From assembly GCA_033980235.1 (NCBI GenBank), contig CM067074.1, forward strand, positions 36,519,723 through 36,583,722: a stretch of 64,000 nt of DNA. Direction: 5' to 3'. The translations under genes were made by a program, and so were the position numbers. This DNA comes from Diadema setosum. Lineage: Eukaryota; Echinodermata; Echinoidea; Diadematoida; Diadematidae. Shown here in pieces: positions 22,629 to 34,894 of the stretch (its first letter is position 1; every line of letters starts with the position of its first letter). The notes below the pieces were generated by a model, which was not told where the DNA came from, searched no databases, and worked only from the letters and a program-made list of their open reading frames with translations.

Positions 22629-22811
22629 GGGGGGGGGGGGGGGGGGTGTTTCATAAAGCTATTCGTATAGTTATGAACGACTTGAGAATGACTGGGGATC
22701 AGTTCTTGTGCTGAGTTATGGAAATTCTGATAAGTATAGCACATCAGAACTGATCACCAGTCATTCTTAAGTCATTTGTAACTTTACGAGCAGCTTTGTG
22801 AAACAGGGCCC
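22629..22811. mobile_element. Palindromic MITE with G-rich ends
   Basis: The left arm GTGTTTCATAAAGCTATTCG and the inverted right arm TGTTTCACAAAGCTGCTCG pair over about 75 bp, through AGAATGACTGG and GATCAGTTCT. Ends are G-runs (G18 on the left, GGGCCC on the right). This type of element, with GGGTGTTTCA-like termini, is widespread in marine invertebrates. Confidence 0.65.
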
Positions 22812-23382
22812 ACTTTCTATAATAAAGATTGCATCATGGACATGGATGGAAATAAACTGAGCATGTACTAAAGGTTACAGCTCAATTAAAACAGAAAATA
22901 ACTCAAACTCTGAGCATGCAATGTTAAACCCATCCTGTTAGAATGATTTATTTCCTGGTGCATAGTTATATTAATGAGGTGAACTGCTGCAGGATTCAGA
23001 ACATGAGAACGTTATAAATGGAATAATGGCACAGTAGTAATTTTTGTTTTATTACCAGATGACGGCAAAAAGGTTAAATTTCACTATCTGACTCTGCTGA
23101 CACTCCCAGGTGTGATGTAGGTGATAGGTCACTTGATATGTGAGATCGCATTTTGCACTGCCACTATCAATGATACCAGGATACTAAGATTGGGACATAT
23201 CCTACGCTAACAGCCAAAACTTCCTTGAAATTCTATCTGTAGGTAGCAACTAACACACAAGTGTTAAACACCATGAGGAGTAACTGTCAATTTGGCCTTA
23301 AACTAAAATAATGTTTATTCTAGGTCATTTATTTTCCAAATGCTTAGAACTACGAAGATATCCTGCACTAAACTTGAATGCA

Positions 23383-23936
23383 CAGTAGGACCTCAGTTAT
23401 CCAGCCATTGACTATCCGGATTCTATGTTATCTGGACGTTGATTGGCTGACATTTTTTTTTTATATATTTCATGCATTATTTTCAGTACCAATTTAAATC
23501 TCACTCAAAACAAACACACATTCAACCATTCCCATGCCAATACATGACAGGACATAACTTTTATTGTAGCCGACTGTAACCTTTTAACAGTTTGTGAGAC
23601 GGCATGACTGGGGCCACGCTCGTCACTAGCAATGAGTGCACAGCAGTGGTTACAGTACAGTGCAGCGGCAGTATTTGATGAGTCACAATAGCAATCTCAT
23701 ATCAATCAAACAAACAATACATAAAGGGACATTTTACCTATATTTCACTTCCTTTTGGTATAAAAAATGACAGGCAAGGCAGATAATCATAATATCAGTG
23801 AATTGGTAACATACATGTGTACGTTGTTTCTACCCCTAGCATGATATGCAAGAAAGTGCTGTATATGAGTTTATCTCTCTTACCTGGAAAAATAAATTAT
23901 CCGGACACCCAATGAGGTCGGATAATCAAGGTCTTA
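23383..23936. mobile_element. Degenerate pogo/Tigger-like element
   Basis: The left end CAGTAGGACCTCAGTTATCC matches, inverted, the right end GACCTTGATTATCCGACCTC. Both ends carry second TATCCGGA or TCCGGA motifs. TIR style and sequence (CAGT, GACCTC, TTATCC) are pogo-like, but the TA duplication has decayed and no transposase is left. Confidence 0.5.
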
Positions 23937-24061
23937 AATTGTAATCTAATCTATATGAAACCATCATAATTCAGTTCCTGTAATTTCTGCATATTTTTCT
24001 CCTAAAAAATTATTTTTTGTGCTGTGACTTCAACAAGCTACATAATCAAGTTATCAAACAA

Positions 24062-24235
24062 GGTCCATGACATTTGCTCCTGCGACAATTGCTCTCATGA
24101 AATGTCTGCACGCTAGTAAAGCCAAACAATAACTGACCACTCTACCCACAAACTCAAAACCTAACCCAAATCCTAATCTTCACATCAAACTGCACCCAAA
24201 ACCCTATCACAACCTTAACCCTTAGTCCTTGGAGA
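24062..24235 (-). repeat. Dispersed TIR repeat family, inverted copy
   Basis: Read on the minus strand it contains GTTTGATGTGAAGATTAGG, TTTGTGGGTAGAGT and GACATTTCATGAGAGCAATT, ending GCAAATGTCATGG. The same order of blocks occurs at 36430-36640 and 53683-53943. Confidence 0.6.
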
Positions 24236-25215
24236 CAATAGGGAGCTTTAGATTTACAACACACATATCTGAGATGATGTTCGCATTGGACGTTCTCCTC
24301 TCTCCCTATACATTGTGTTGGAAAGTAGCTTTAGATATAAAACGTGGAGACGCAACCTATAAAAAATAAAATGTCACCCCAATATGATCAGTGCATCAAG
24401 CAGCTCCCTGCATCGTGAATTGAGCGAACATAAAAACAGCCCAGAATGTGTAGTGAAAACTCAGATGACAAAAGCTATAAAAAGATCAAATTTGATAAGT
24501 GATTTTGCGCACACTCAAAAGATTTTTTTCCTCTTAATGTCCCTGTCGAGAAAATCTAAAGCTCCCTATTAAGACAGAGAGCAACTGTTAGAGTCTTAGG
24601 GCGGACGTCCACTTGGGCGCGGACAAGCCCAGGAAGAGTTGCGGAAGCAAATTCTGTCATTTTGGCATCCTGTCCGTGTCAGACGCGGAATAAGTTTGTG
24701 AATCGGCTTGTCCTGGGACATTCCTAGGAATGTCCGCGGACACTCCGCGAACTGACTGCGGACATTCCTAGGAATCACTCCGGAAGAGCGCGAAATACCT
24801 CGGAATATGCTAATCGTAGCCGGGCAGCGCGGAAACATCTCGGATTACGCCAGGAATGAACGTGGACAATCAGGATGCCTTCCGGACAACATAAGTTAGA
24901 CATGCGGACAAACTGCGGACAATACCAGGAAAATGAAAAGGTATAAATTTGGCGCTGACTTTGACTTTTCCTCATTTGACTGCTAGCCGTCATTGATGTT
25001 CCTTGTTGTGCTTCCGCAGTAGCTGCTGATATTATATTGATATCATTGGTCAATATTATTTTACAAATGTGACCACCAAAAGTCGAAGAATAGGACTGTC
25101 TGCATGTCGGCTGACGACTCATCTTTTTTTTAATTTGTCTCATCTTGGAGAACAATCTTTTCTCTGCCTACAGTCACATGGATGATATTCGCAAACTTTT
25201 TGAACCATATATACA

Positions 25216-25218
<3 letters not shown>

Positions 25219-25264
<46 letters not shown>
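25219..25264. repeat. (TA)23 microsatellite
   Basis: Uninterrupted TA run, followed by imperfect TA-rich sequence to about 25310. Confidence 0.95.
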
Positions 25265-25271
<7 letters not shown>

Positions 25272-26316
25272 ATATAAATGTATATACATATATATATATA
25301 TACAAAATATAAATGTATATTCCCTTTTTTTAGACCTGTGCTTTATCCATCGTGAAGTATATACATGTTTTGTCTGATACTTCTGCAGAGCATGCCAAAA
25401 TGATCCCAATCATTAAATTTGATTTTCTTTCTCTCATTTTTACCCTTGTGCATCTCTAACTCTCTCTTATTTTGATCACTTTTGAACATTTTGCAATGAT
25501 TCAAGTCCGAGAAGGTTTTTTTTTTCCATGCTGAGAGCTTACTAGCCTATTGTCAATGAAGTGTAAAAATGGGGAAATATTTTTAACCTACTTTAATTTA
25601 CTTTTTTTTGGGGGGGGGGGTTCAGCTGGGCTGTCAAGTTGGACAATCAAGTTTATTTGCAACTAAAACAAAAAGAGGAGATAAAATTATTAGGTAATAA
25701 CAACTACGAAAATCATTCAGGTAAAGAATATTTCTGAAATGATTTGTGATGCTTACAGTGTACTTAAATATATACACTCAGCAAAAAAGAAAGAAAGAAA
25801 GGAATTAAACAATTTTTCAAGTTCATAATTTATTGCTTTTTCTCTCATTTCACTCGAATTTTGATTTGACAGAAAATTCTTCATTTTCCTCCATTATCTT
25901 TAGCTTTCATTGTTATTTTGGGCTTCAAAGATATTACATTGTAATGAGACCACAGGTATATTTTTGGAATTGAATTCATGCTTTTTATTGTGATGAATTT
26001 GTCTTTTGTTCTAATATATTGTATCATTAGAGAGCATTTACGTATGAATAACAACTTGTTCATGTTTATATAATACATTAACATTTAGCCAAAAATTCTA
26101 TGCTTTTTTTTCCGAGTGTATTTCCACCTACTTTTGTGATTTTTCAGCTGGGCTGTCACATGGGACAACCTAGTTTGTTTGCAAATAAAATAAGAAAACA
26201 ACATAAAGGAAAATGTACCATAAAGTAATGGGAACAATGAAAGTCACTCAGATGAAAAATAATTTCTGAAAAGATCAAATCAACATAAACTTACTAGGAG
26301 GTTAGGAGGGCTGATT

Positions 26317-26580
26317 TCATTTCTTTCTGGTTGCTATTGGCGCAGTGTCTATTACCTTCTTCTTTGCCTTCTGGGACCGGGAACTCCTTAGATTTACCTG
26401 TTCTTCATCACTAGACGAAAGGTGTGCCTGTGATAGGGATATTTGCATGGGGGCCTCGCCTCCCTTCTTGCTCTTTTTGCATTTCATTGGCATGACGCTC
26501 GCGGAAAGTGTCGACACTTTCGTGTCTGGATCACAAAATTTCCGCATCGGTTCCGGACACTTGCATATATAGATCCGCAT
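26317..26580 (-). CDS. Hypothetical basic ORF inside the hAT-like element
   Basis: A minus-strand frame of up to 87 codons ends IATRKK before TGA. Its C-terminal half is lysine/serine-rich and nuclear-protein-like (LSSSDEEQVNLRSS, then SQKAKKK). The start is uncertain because the frame runs into the sub-terminal repeat. It may be the remnant of an element-encoded exon; it may also be chance, since the frame is short. A possible donor (GAACAG then GTAAAT) lies inside it. Confidence 0.25.
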   Translation of the reverse strand: MRIYICKCPEPMRKFCDPDTKVSTLSASVMPMKCKKSKKGGEAPMQISLSQAHLSSSDEEQVNLRSSRSQKAKKKVIDTAPIATRKK

Positions 26581-26985
26581 CGGCTCCGCGCTGTCCTAAA
26601 ACATTCCTGGTGTCTTCCGCTTTCATTCACGAAGCCTCCCCACACTGCGGGATTCTTTCCGGAGCGTGTGCGGAAGGAGCGGAAGGGTTCCGGACAAGCA
26701 GGACATCCTCAGGACATCGTCAGGACAAGTCGCCGAAGGTGTCAGGAAGTTCATTTCCGCGTCCAAATTTTGGTATCGATCAAAATTTGGACGTGGAAAT
26801 TTTTCTCTCTCCGGAAGGTGCGGAAACGCCCGGACGTGTTTAGGACAGTGAGCGGACACGGAACATGCGGACAGGTTGCCGAAGGAGTGCGGAATACCAA
26901 ATTTGCATTCCGGGTCTTGTGCGGGTCTTGTCCGCGCCCTAGTGGACGCCTGGTCTTAGCAAATGTCATGTCACCCATCAAACAA

Positions 26986-27575
26986 GACCAAGACCCTGTT
27001 TACAGTGCGGGGCTGGGCCGAGCCGTGGCCGAGCCGCAGCCGAGCCCAGCCTCAATTGCGGGGCCTAGCCCCGCAATTTTGTCCGTTTACAATGCCGGGC
27101 TGGGCCGCGCTTTTAATTCAAACCTTTCAATATTTTGTTGTAGTGGGGCTCTGCTTGTAAACAAACGCAATTTGGTATAGTTTGGTTTTCAGACCCTTTG
27201 CCAACTGGATTCCGTGGTGACAAAGTCGCCATTCGGGCAAAGGCCTTTGCCGAAGAAAAAATCCTTTGCAGGACAAAACCACCTTAAACTATACTAGTTT
27301 TTGACATTGAGGGGGTTAATATCCTGAATAGCGAAATAGTACGGGTAGAGGGTCTGGAAGCCAGACTAAAATTGGCCGCACATTTGGCCCAGTTTGTGTT
27401 TACAATGAGAAAAGGCCGGGCTTGGCCGCGGCCGAGACCACCTGGAGAGCGTGGCCAAATGCGCGGCCAATATTGGCCCTGCATTTGGCCTTTTGCGCGT
27501 TTACACTGAAATGAAGGCAGGCTCGGCCACGGCCGAGCCGCAGCCCAGCCCCGCACTGTAAACGGGGTCGTGGTC
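26986..27575. mobile_element. GC-rich TIR element with a smaller nested inverted repeat
   Basis: The left end GACCAAGACCCTGTTTACAG and the inverted right end GACCACGACCCCGTTTACAG continue together into TGCGGGGCTGGGC, about 31 of 33 positions matching. GTTTACA followed by GCCGGGC or GGCC motifs recurs inside at about 27083, 27396 and 27499. Within it, 27176-27293 is bounded by TATAGTTTGGTTTT and its imperfect inverse, apparently a second, nested element. The strong GC content contrasts with surrounding DNA. No target duplication was clear. Confidence 0.55.
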
Positions 27576-29408
27576 TGAAAATCTGAAGTATGATGTATTG
27601 GTTTTGTCTGACCTCTTTTACCTTCTGAAGTGTAGCTTCTTATCATATGGATCCATATTATGATTGAAGGGCAATAATGGGCAGATAGCATTACAAGCAG
27701 ACAAGGGGATCTGCCTGCAACTTATTTGAGCTGAGCAATGAATGTAAACCTTACATCTTAACCTCACAAAATAACAAATATTATATGTTTACTTGTATCT
27801 AGTAGTAAGGAATACTCTCCTGATCATATATATTAAAAAAAAAAGAATTATTGGAAGATGTTTCAAGAGTCAAGAAAACATATCAATTAAGATTTCCCTC
27901 TAAGCAAACTAATGACACTGAATTTCAGAAAACAGAGTTTACTGATTAAGGACATTTCTTTGATTTGATCTTGAAACTCAATTTGATGAAATAATGGAAT
28001 TCAATATACCCTATTTCTAAACAGTACAGATTTTCAATTGACCTGTACTGGCATGTAATAGATAGGATTCTCAACAACTTGTTGAAGAGGTAAGCCAAGT
28101 GCTCTTTCATCATGCTAGAAAAATGAGAACATGTGGAATTCTCTTTAGATATTTTCTTGTATAGTCATCACATTACTGGGACATCACAAATTGTTGATGT
28201 CACATGGATTTAACCAAAAGTTTAAAATGGACTAAAATACTGTCTAAGCACTTGAAGACAGGTAGTGTGGGGATACCATGGAATGGGAAAGGCTGACCCA
28301 GCTAGAATATATACCAGAATCCCCATAATGAATTGTGTACAGTTTTATTACTGATCTCTACACACACATCCAAAGAATCTGGACTGGAGTCGACAGTTAT
28401 CAATCAGTGTATGCTTCGATGCTTCGATGCACATATTTGCTGACAGGAACAATTCATGGCTTTTAAATGTAACCTAGTGGGCAGCAAAAGAAGATAAAAT
28501 TGAATCAGGCTACCAACGAATACCCCTATACCTGGTTTTTAACGCTAAACATCACGGACAGCAATTTTCATAGTGTTCATAGCCATGCATAAGATTTTGC
28601 TTTGAAAATCCCTATTAAAAAAATAATAATAAAAATAAAAATTGGTCATATCTAAATTTTCATTCAAAGTTCATATCTGTCAGAATGAAAAATAGCTGCT
28701 GGTCTTCCTCACAATCTCAGCTGTAGAAAAAGACAATTTGGAGAAACTAAAATCAAGTCAAACTACATTATCTCAGGAATGCATCGTGAAGCCATAGCTA
28801 ACCATATTCACATATCATGCCCCAAAGTTTTGGGAAAGAGGCTTCCCCACATAGTGACATTTGACCTAACTTTCAGTAAAAACAAATTGTGTCTCAGAGT
28901 AACTAGAAGAACTCCATACATCATCAGGCAGGCCTGTACTAACCCTAGATGCATCATTTCCTCTTGTAGCCTTGATCACAAGCATCATACACAGCTGATA
29001 TCAGGGCCAGATCACAGTCAGATTTTTCTTTAATCTTATTACAAAAAACTGAAATGCACAGATTTCCTTTTCTCTCTATTGTCTCTGGGGTTGAGAACAA
29101 TTTACCTGAGGGTTACAAGATGGACTCAGAAATTTGGTAGTATACAAAATTTATGATCAAAGAACATTGCTTTAGATTCACTTTGCTGGGAACCAACATT
29201 TGGTGATCTCCAAGTGATTTGCTACCATTATCACACACTCCTCTCAGATTCCTGATCTCTTATTCATGCAGTCATGGCATTTTTTTTTTTTTTTTGTAAA
29301 ATACATAATTTTAACATCTCAGTAGTTCCCTTCATGGTGCAAACACAAACTTCAAGTAAACAAACAACCAGTCACCATGAAAAATGGTACATCCTGACGG
29401 AATGAATT
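27576..29408. other. Non-coding stretch
   Basis: AT-rich sequence without a recognisable exon, repeat or RNA gene. Confidence 0.4.
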
Positions 29409-29786
29409 TTAAAAGGGATGGTACAGTATTGATGGAGATGAGAATTTGGCTTTTAACTTTTTGCGAGATACCAAGAAATGATATAGTGCAGAGCAAGAGG
29501 AATTCAAAGTTTATTTGATGAAAATCTGGTTTGGAATGACTGAAACCTCCAAAAACAAAGTAAAACAAAGCGATCATGATAAAGTGTGGGTCTACACTTT
29601 ATTAGAATTGCTTTTTTTTTTTGATATCTCAGCCATTTCAAAACCAATTTTCATCAAATAAACATTGAATTCTTCATAGAATTACATGCTCTTTCATATT
29701 TCATATTAGGAGGTTTCTCATTATCTCACAAAAAAATGTTAGAAACGTGAAATTAGGTCTCAACCAAAACTATACGATCCCTTTAA
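29409..29786. mobile_element. TTAA-flanked palindromic MITE, copy 2
   Basis: Begins TTAAAAGGGATGGTACAGTA and ends GATCCCTTTAA. It carries the same TTTATTTGATGAAAATCTGG core and inverted partner as 19748-20144, and is more diverged from the other two copies. Confidence 0.7.
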
Positions 29787-32700
29787 TGTATCAAATAACT
29801 ATGTCTTCAAGAAACCACAGAACTGGAATAATTCACACAATCAGTTCACACAAAAAATAACCTAACAGCAAATTCATGATTGTACTGGCATGTGCTAAAT
29901 TTAGTATCGAGAGAATTATATTGGCAGAGTCTTCCAGCTGCAACTTACACATTGTATACAGACCCCATAAATAGTGAAATCTTGTACAGAATACATCACA
30001 CACAACTGTAATAAATGGCAACCCGTCAAACCAACTACACATTACAATCATACATCATTCCTCTCATAACTGCACTCTAAATTCTAGGTTCAGAAATACA
30101 AGGTTCATCATTTTAATATCCACCATAATGACAGCTTAGGTAAACACTGTGTATATAGATTACCATAAATGTAAATAAATAGGGTACAAAATTAAAGCTA
30201 TGATATGTGGATTTCTCTACTAATCTTGTGATGACGGCTGAATACAGGCAATGCAAATGCAGTTAATTTCCCACTTTAATAGCAATCAATAAAATTATTT
30301 AAAGATTTGAATAACAGAGAATTTACAATTGTACTCCAAGGACTACAGAATATATGGTGTGAGGTCAGGAATAAAATGAATATAGTGTGCTATATGGATG
30401 TTTTGATTAAAATAATGCAAAGGTAAGAGAGTTTTAATCAAGATGAGATACGCATATTGGCCATTGCACTCGATGGTATAAATTACAATAGTGCAACATG
30501 CACGAGGTATAGCTGAGTGCATGTTGCACGACACTGTGAATACCTGCAAAAGGATGCTGCATCTCCACTAACATCACAAACTCAAACCTGCACATTATTT
30601 GTTTTATGAAATGAGCTTATAAACTGTGATATCAGCTGGTAAAACTTCGTATTGCAATGCAATGGGGCTGCTCTTTGATCAGCCATGCAGATGACCATGT
30701 GATTCAAAGCAGTAAATATTGTTTAGGTTTGTGCTGCATGCAAAGAAAAGTCCCACATAACACTTGTAGGAGCTAGCAATCTGGCACAAGATTTTAAATA
30801 GCATGCAGTGCAGAACTATGTTTTTTCGCTGCACACTTTTGTATCCCTATGCATTAGCAAAAAAACCCAAACAAACAAACAAACAATAATAATAACAACA
30901 GCAACAACAACAACAAAGGCAGCTCATCTGATTCATTTTTGCGCTCCTGACTGGGTACATTCTGAAACCCACTCAATAAAAATAAATGAATTATTGAAAT
31001 CATTATAAAAATGTCTTAATTGGTAAGTAGAATAACTCATAATTTTCAATTTTTTTGTACACCATCGTAACAAGATTTAAATGTTTGCCGATCTGGATTC
31101 TTGCCCTACACAGTGCATGATACAAACTGAAACTTGTTGCTGCAGCAGAATGAATTGGCTTGTATTTGATGACAAATCTAGAACTGAACATGTTCCAGCT
31201 TGACATACTAATCAAAATCTTTCATAGGCATAACGTGGGTGATTCCATAAATGAGGCAATTGGCAGTAAAAATGGGGTAATCAAACTTGCCGTGGGTATG
31301 ATTATTTTCTTTCTTTGTAAAATATTTTTTTTTTTCATATCACATATTTCTAGTTTATATCAAAGTCTTATTATGTGCCAGAGGGGGGGGGGGGGGGATT
31401 AGATTTTTTTTTCTTTTTTTTTTTGTGTTCATGGTTGGAAATAAGTTTCATGTCCCTTATTTTTTTTTTCTAACTTTTTTTGTGACATGCAAAGACTTTA
31501 TTTTCATGTTACTTTTTTCAGACATGGAACTATAATTTTTTATCAGTGTTTTATGATTTTTCGAACTAAACACCATATTATATTTGAATATATCTTAAAG
31601 TACTTTTGCCTTAAATTGATCAACACAAGATTTTCTTTTTTTTTAGGGCATTAATTTATGCCTCATAACTTGAGCTTTTGTGTCGCATTCCTTACGCAAG
31701 GAACTGTTTTTTTGTTTTGTTTTTTTTGAATGGCATGTGTTAAAAAATACATTTGTCTAGCAAGTAAAAATTTGCTTGATTTATGCTCTACATCTGATAG
31801 CGCAAAGTCAATTTACTGCCTTTCAAATTTTATTATCTAGTTATTTTAATGATTATCCTTACAGAAAAACTCAACTTTAAGTTCAAACTGACTCCTATTG
31901 AAAGGCCAAGGCCTAGATGATAAACAAAACATTAAACTTTTCTTTTACGATGAGACAAATAAAACAAGAACTTTGCACAGAGCTTCCACTAATTTTCTAA
32001 ATTGGTAAGAAACAATAAACAGAGGTCAGATTATAAAGGATGCAAATTAGATGATTACGTGTCTGATGTTACTCCATCGCTCCTTCTTCACAAGGTTGAA
32101 GAACAAGATAATTTTTGTAAATTTGGCTATTAAATTACACTGTAACTATAACTCCTCACTCTAAATAAAAAGAAAGAAAGAACTACTGGTACTTGCTAAA
32201 TCACTGCTACTCTAGTAAAACTTGATACAGAGGATACATTTTCATCTGTTTTTTATCAGTTCATCACATGAATGTAGAATTCTAGTAAAGTTTTGTAATC
32301 ATGCTGATGGAGGACATGTGATCTGATGGCATTCATCATTCCATCTCATTGTCATCATCTATGCAATCATGATCATCTATCAAAAAATCATTCATGTATT
32401 CCGTTGTTTAGTTACAATGTAAACTATCAAATGACAACTTTGTGAAATTACAGAAGTTTTGCTAGATAGGAAAATCAAACATCATGTTCAAGTTGGTTCT
32501 GATCTTCAAGTGAATTCAGAGGGACAGAATTAAATTAAAATTATTCACAATCAGACCTGAAAAAAAAAAATTAAAAAAAAAAGAAGTATGAAATTGTCCA
32601 TTTCATGTTTGGCTATTAAAGCCAAACAGTGATATTTCTAATTAGCAGCCATGTCAGACAAATTGATGGCTGAGTTGATGGACTAGAAGTAGAGATGGTC

Positions 32701-33471
32701 TGTAAAAAAAATTTGTTTCCTGCACTCTCTGTCACAGCACAAGTTTATCAAGTATTACTATAGACTCAACTGAGTTGGGACTGACTAGTCTATAGTCTTA
32801 CACTCTCAAATTGAACAATATCCCATCAGCAATACTTACTCCTTGCTACCATTCACATATAGATGGTGATGATGATAACTGCTCATCTTGGAGTTGGAGC
32901 CAAAGCCAGGCAGGAGGTCAATAAGTCAGAAATTCGTCCAAAGTGTTTACAGAGATCATGGTTTCTCTGCTGAGGAAATCAACTTGAACATAAAGTTTAA
33001 ACTTGCCACACAATTCAGTCTCAAATCTTCTTGGTAAGGTTCTCAAGTCGCAAGGATTAACACAGTAATGCGATCATCAACAAGATCCTTGAATGAAATT
33101 GATGCATCACTTATCAGCAGTGATGAACACAAGCTGGGAGAGAATTTTAGTCCATCATGCTGGGAAGTAATGATCAAAACAATCTTGTCAAATAAGAAAA
33201 CACGCCATTGGTGAAAGAAAACTTAACAAATCTTGAACGCCGTTAAGTCATTCTCACTGAACACAGAAAGAAACTCGGGATATCACATTTGACTTCATGA
33301 AAGTCACGATCACCACACACTCGGTACCTATCAAAAGGGCTTCCCTAGCAACGTAGTGCCCCGATATTTCCCGCGAGCGAGCTCTGCGAGGTCTGGTCGG
33401 CCATGCAACTGAGTGTAGAGACCCGTGACAATTTAGAGGACTATTCTGAAAGAATCTGTCTGTAAACTTAC
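29787..33471. other. Non-coding stretch with one short hairpin
   Basis: AT-rich with T-runs and a G16 tract near 31383. A 13 bp perfect inverted repeat GTGCAACATGCAC is at 30491-30503 and 30517-30529 with a 13 nt loop. No exon supported. Confidence 0.4.
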
Positions 33472-33720
33472 ATGATCCGCTTTTCGTCACGGTTCCATGC
33501 CGCACAAATTATTCATGTCGAGATTCCGCACACTCGAGATATGTTTGGTGACAAGCTGAATCGGTATCACAAAGGCGAGACTGGTGAGAGAGCGTGCAAT
33601 GCAACCAAGATCAATAATCACTCTGGGTACGTACGTGAGCTTGCTCTGATATCCCTTGCTAGCCCATTGTGATGTTGTTCCACGCACGCGATCTTCTCCC
33701 GACTCCGTCCCCAGCTAGCG
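33472..33720 (-). promoter_or_regulatory. Putative first non-coding exon and promoter of the minus-strand gene
   Basis: This patch is richer in GC and CpG than its surroundings. On the minus strand, CGGATCAT is followed by GTAAGTTT at 33466-33471, a near-consensus donor, which would end a 5' untranslated exon. Upstream of that donor there are short ATG-stop frames and GC-rich, possibly promoter sequence extending to about 33790. The assignment to the minus-strand gene is an inference from strand and position. Confidence 0.3.
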
Positions 33721-33936
33721 CAGCGCATAGCTAGCTGCTCACAAGCAACCAAGGGCGGTCGTTCGACCGGCGCGCAGGCAGGGTAGAGTAAAGTCTCAAA
33801 TGTGTACTATGGTATCATGGATCGAAATGGGGGCCAAGCAAGATGGAAAATGCACATGGAGAAAACAAAATGAGATGGAGAGAGAGAAAAAAGGACAAGT
33901 ACACTAAATGTACTTGTACAAGAAAATGTGTACATG

Positions 33937-33955
33937 GGGGGGGGGGGGGGGGGGG
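33937..33955. repeat. Poly(G) tract
   Basis: Run of about 19 G residues in otherwise AT-rich DNA; it makes frames on both strands that look coding but are not. Confidence 0.9.
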
Positions 33956-34431
33956 TGTCCTCCTTGGTTCGACTTTATCTAGTGAAGTACACTGTAACAC
34001 TAGCACTTTTATATTTCATTTATTAGATCATAATTTAAATAGAAGGCCTTTCAACTCAACTGGTACGCGATTTCAAGTGCCCCGATTTCTTGCCCCCTGG
34101 CCTCCGGCATCTGATGCCACTTGCCCATAAATGTAAGACATCCCAGATCTGAAAAATGATAATAGTAACAAAGTTTCAGTTCAGTTACGTCGGCCCTACT
34201 GTTGTAACTGAGGAGTAAAGACTCGAGGGTGAATAGTAGGGCCTACTATTGAAGGCTCATAGTTTTAATCAGAAACTCAAAAATAGATATTAGTTTTTGA
34301 GATTATAGTATGTTGCATATTTTAGATCAAAAAAGTCAAAACAAACATAGTGATGTTTTTGAAGGTATCATTGTGACAATACAAAAGTAGCGCAATGATG
34401 TCACAATTGCCTTGTGAGTTTAAAAAGATTG

Positions 34432-34468
34432 GTGTTAGATTTAACACCGCAGGTGTTAAATCTAACAC
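34432..34468. repeat. Perfect 16 bp inverted repeat
   Basis: GTGTTAGATTTAACAC, five bases CGCAG, then GTGTTAAATCTAACAC. After a short unpaired piece, ATTGG and CCAAT outside it also pair. Related GTGTTAA pieces follow at about 34550. It is probably part of a degenerate DNA element. Confidence 0.7.
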
Positions 34469-34894
34469 AAACCAATGTCAATACAGGACCACACCGACAT
34501 GTGTAGAAAGTAGGCCTATGTTGTGATGGTGTTGATTTGACATTGCTGGTGTTAATTTCAATGGTAGGCCCTCATCACCCACCCATCATATGAAAAGGAG
34601 ACCACACCCTTTGGCGTATATACTGTGGTCGGTGTAAATGTGTTCACAACATTGTTGTTTATTTGGGGTGGTTTTTTTTTTCAACAAGTATAGGCCCACT
34701 TCATGGGGGGAGGGTTCTTGTCTGTCTTGTTGAAGTTCAAAATCAACAAGAAGAACAGGAACTAATCATATTCCTATTTAAAGATATAGTTTTATATTAT
34801 TATGAAGTGACACCCTTGTGCGATAAATGCATCATCACAAATGAGTACCAGAAATTTAACACCAGCTCGGTGTTTCAGATCTAATTCCCAACTT

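Larger units (their letters stand above)
24601..26952. mobile_element. 2.35 kb hAT-like element with long sub-terminal repeats
   Basis: The left end GTCCACTTGGGCGCGGACAA and the inverted right end GTCCACTAGGGCGCGGACAA form TIRs. GTCTTAG flanks both sides (24593-24599 and 26953-26959). About 350-450 bp at each end are rich in GCGGACA, TCCGGA and CCTAGG-type motifs in both orientations, while the middle is AT-rich and holds a TA microsatellite. The 7-8 bp duplication and right terminus CAGGCGTCC fit the hAT superfamily. No transposase was recognised. Confidence 0.65.
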
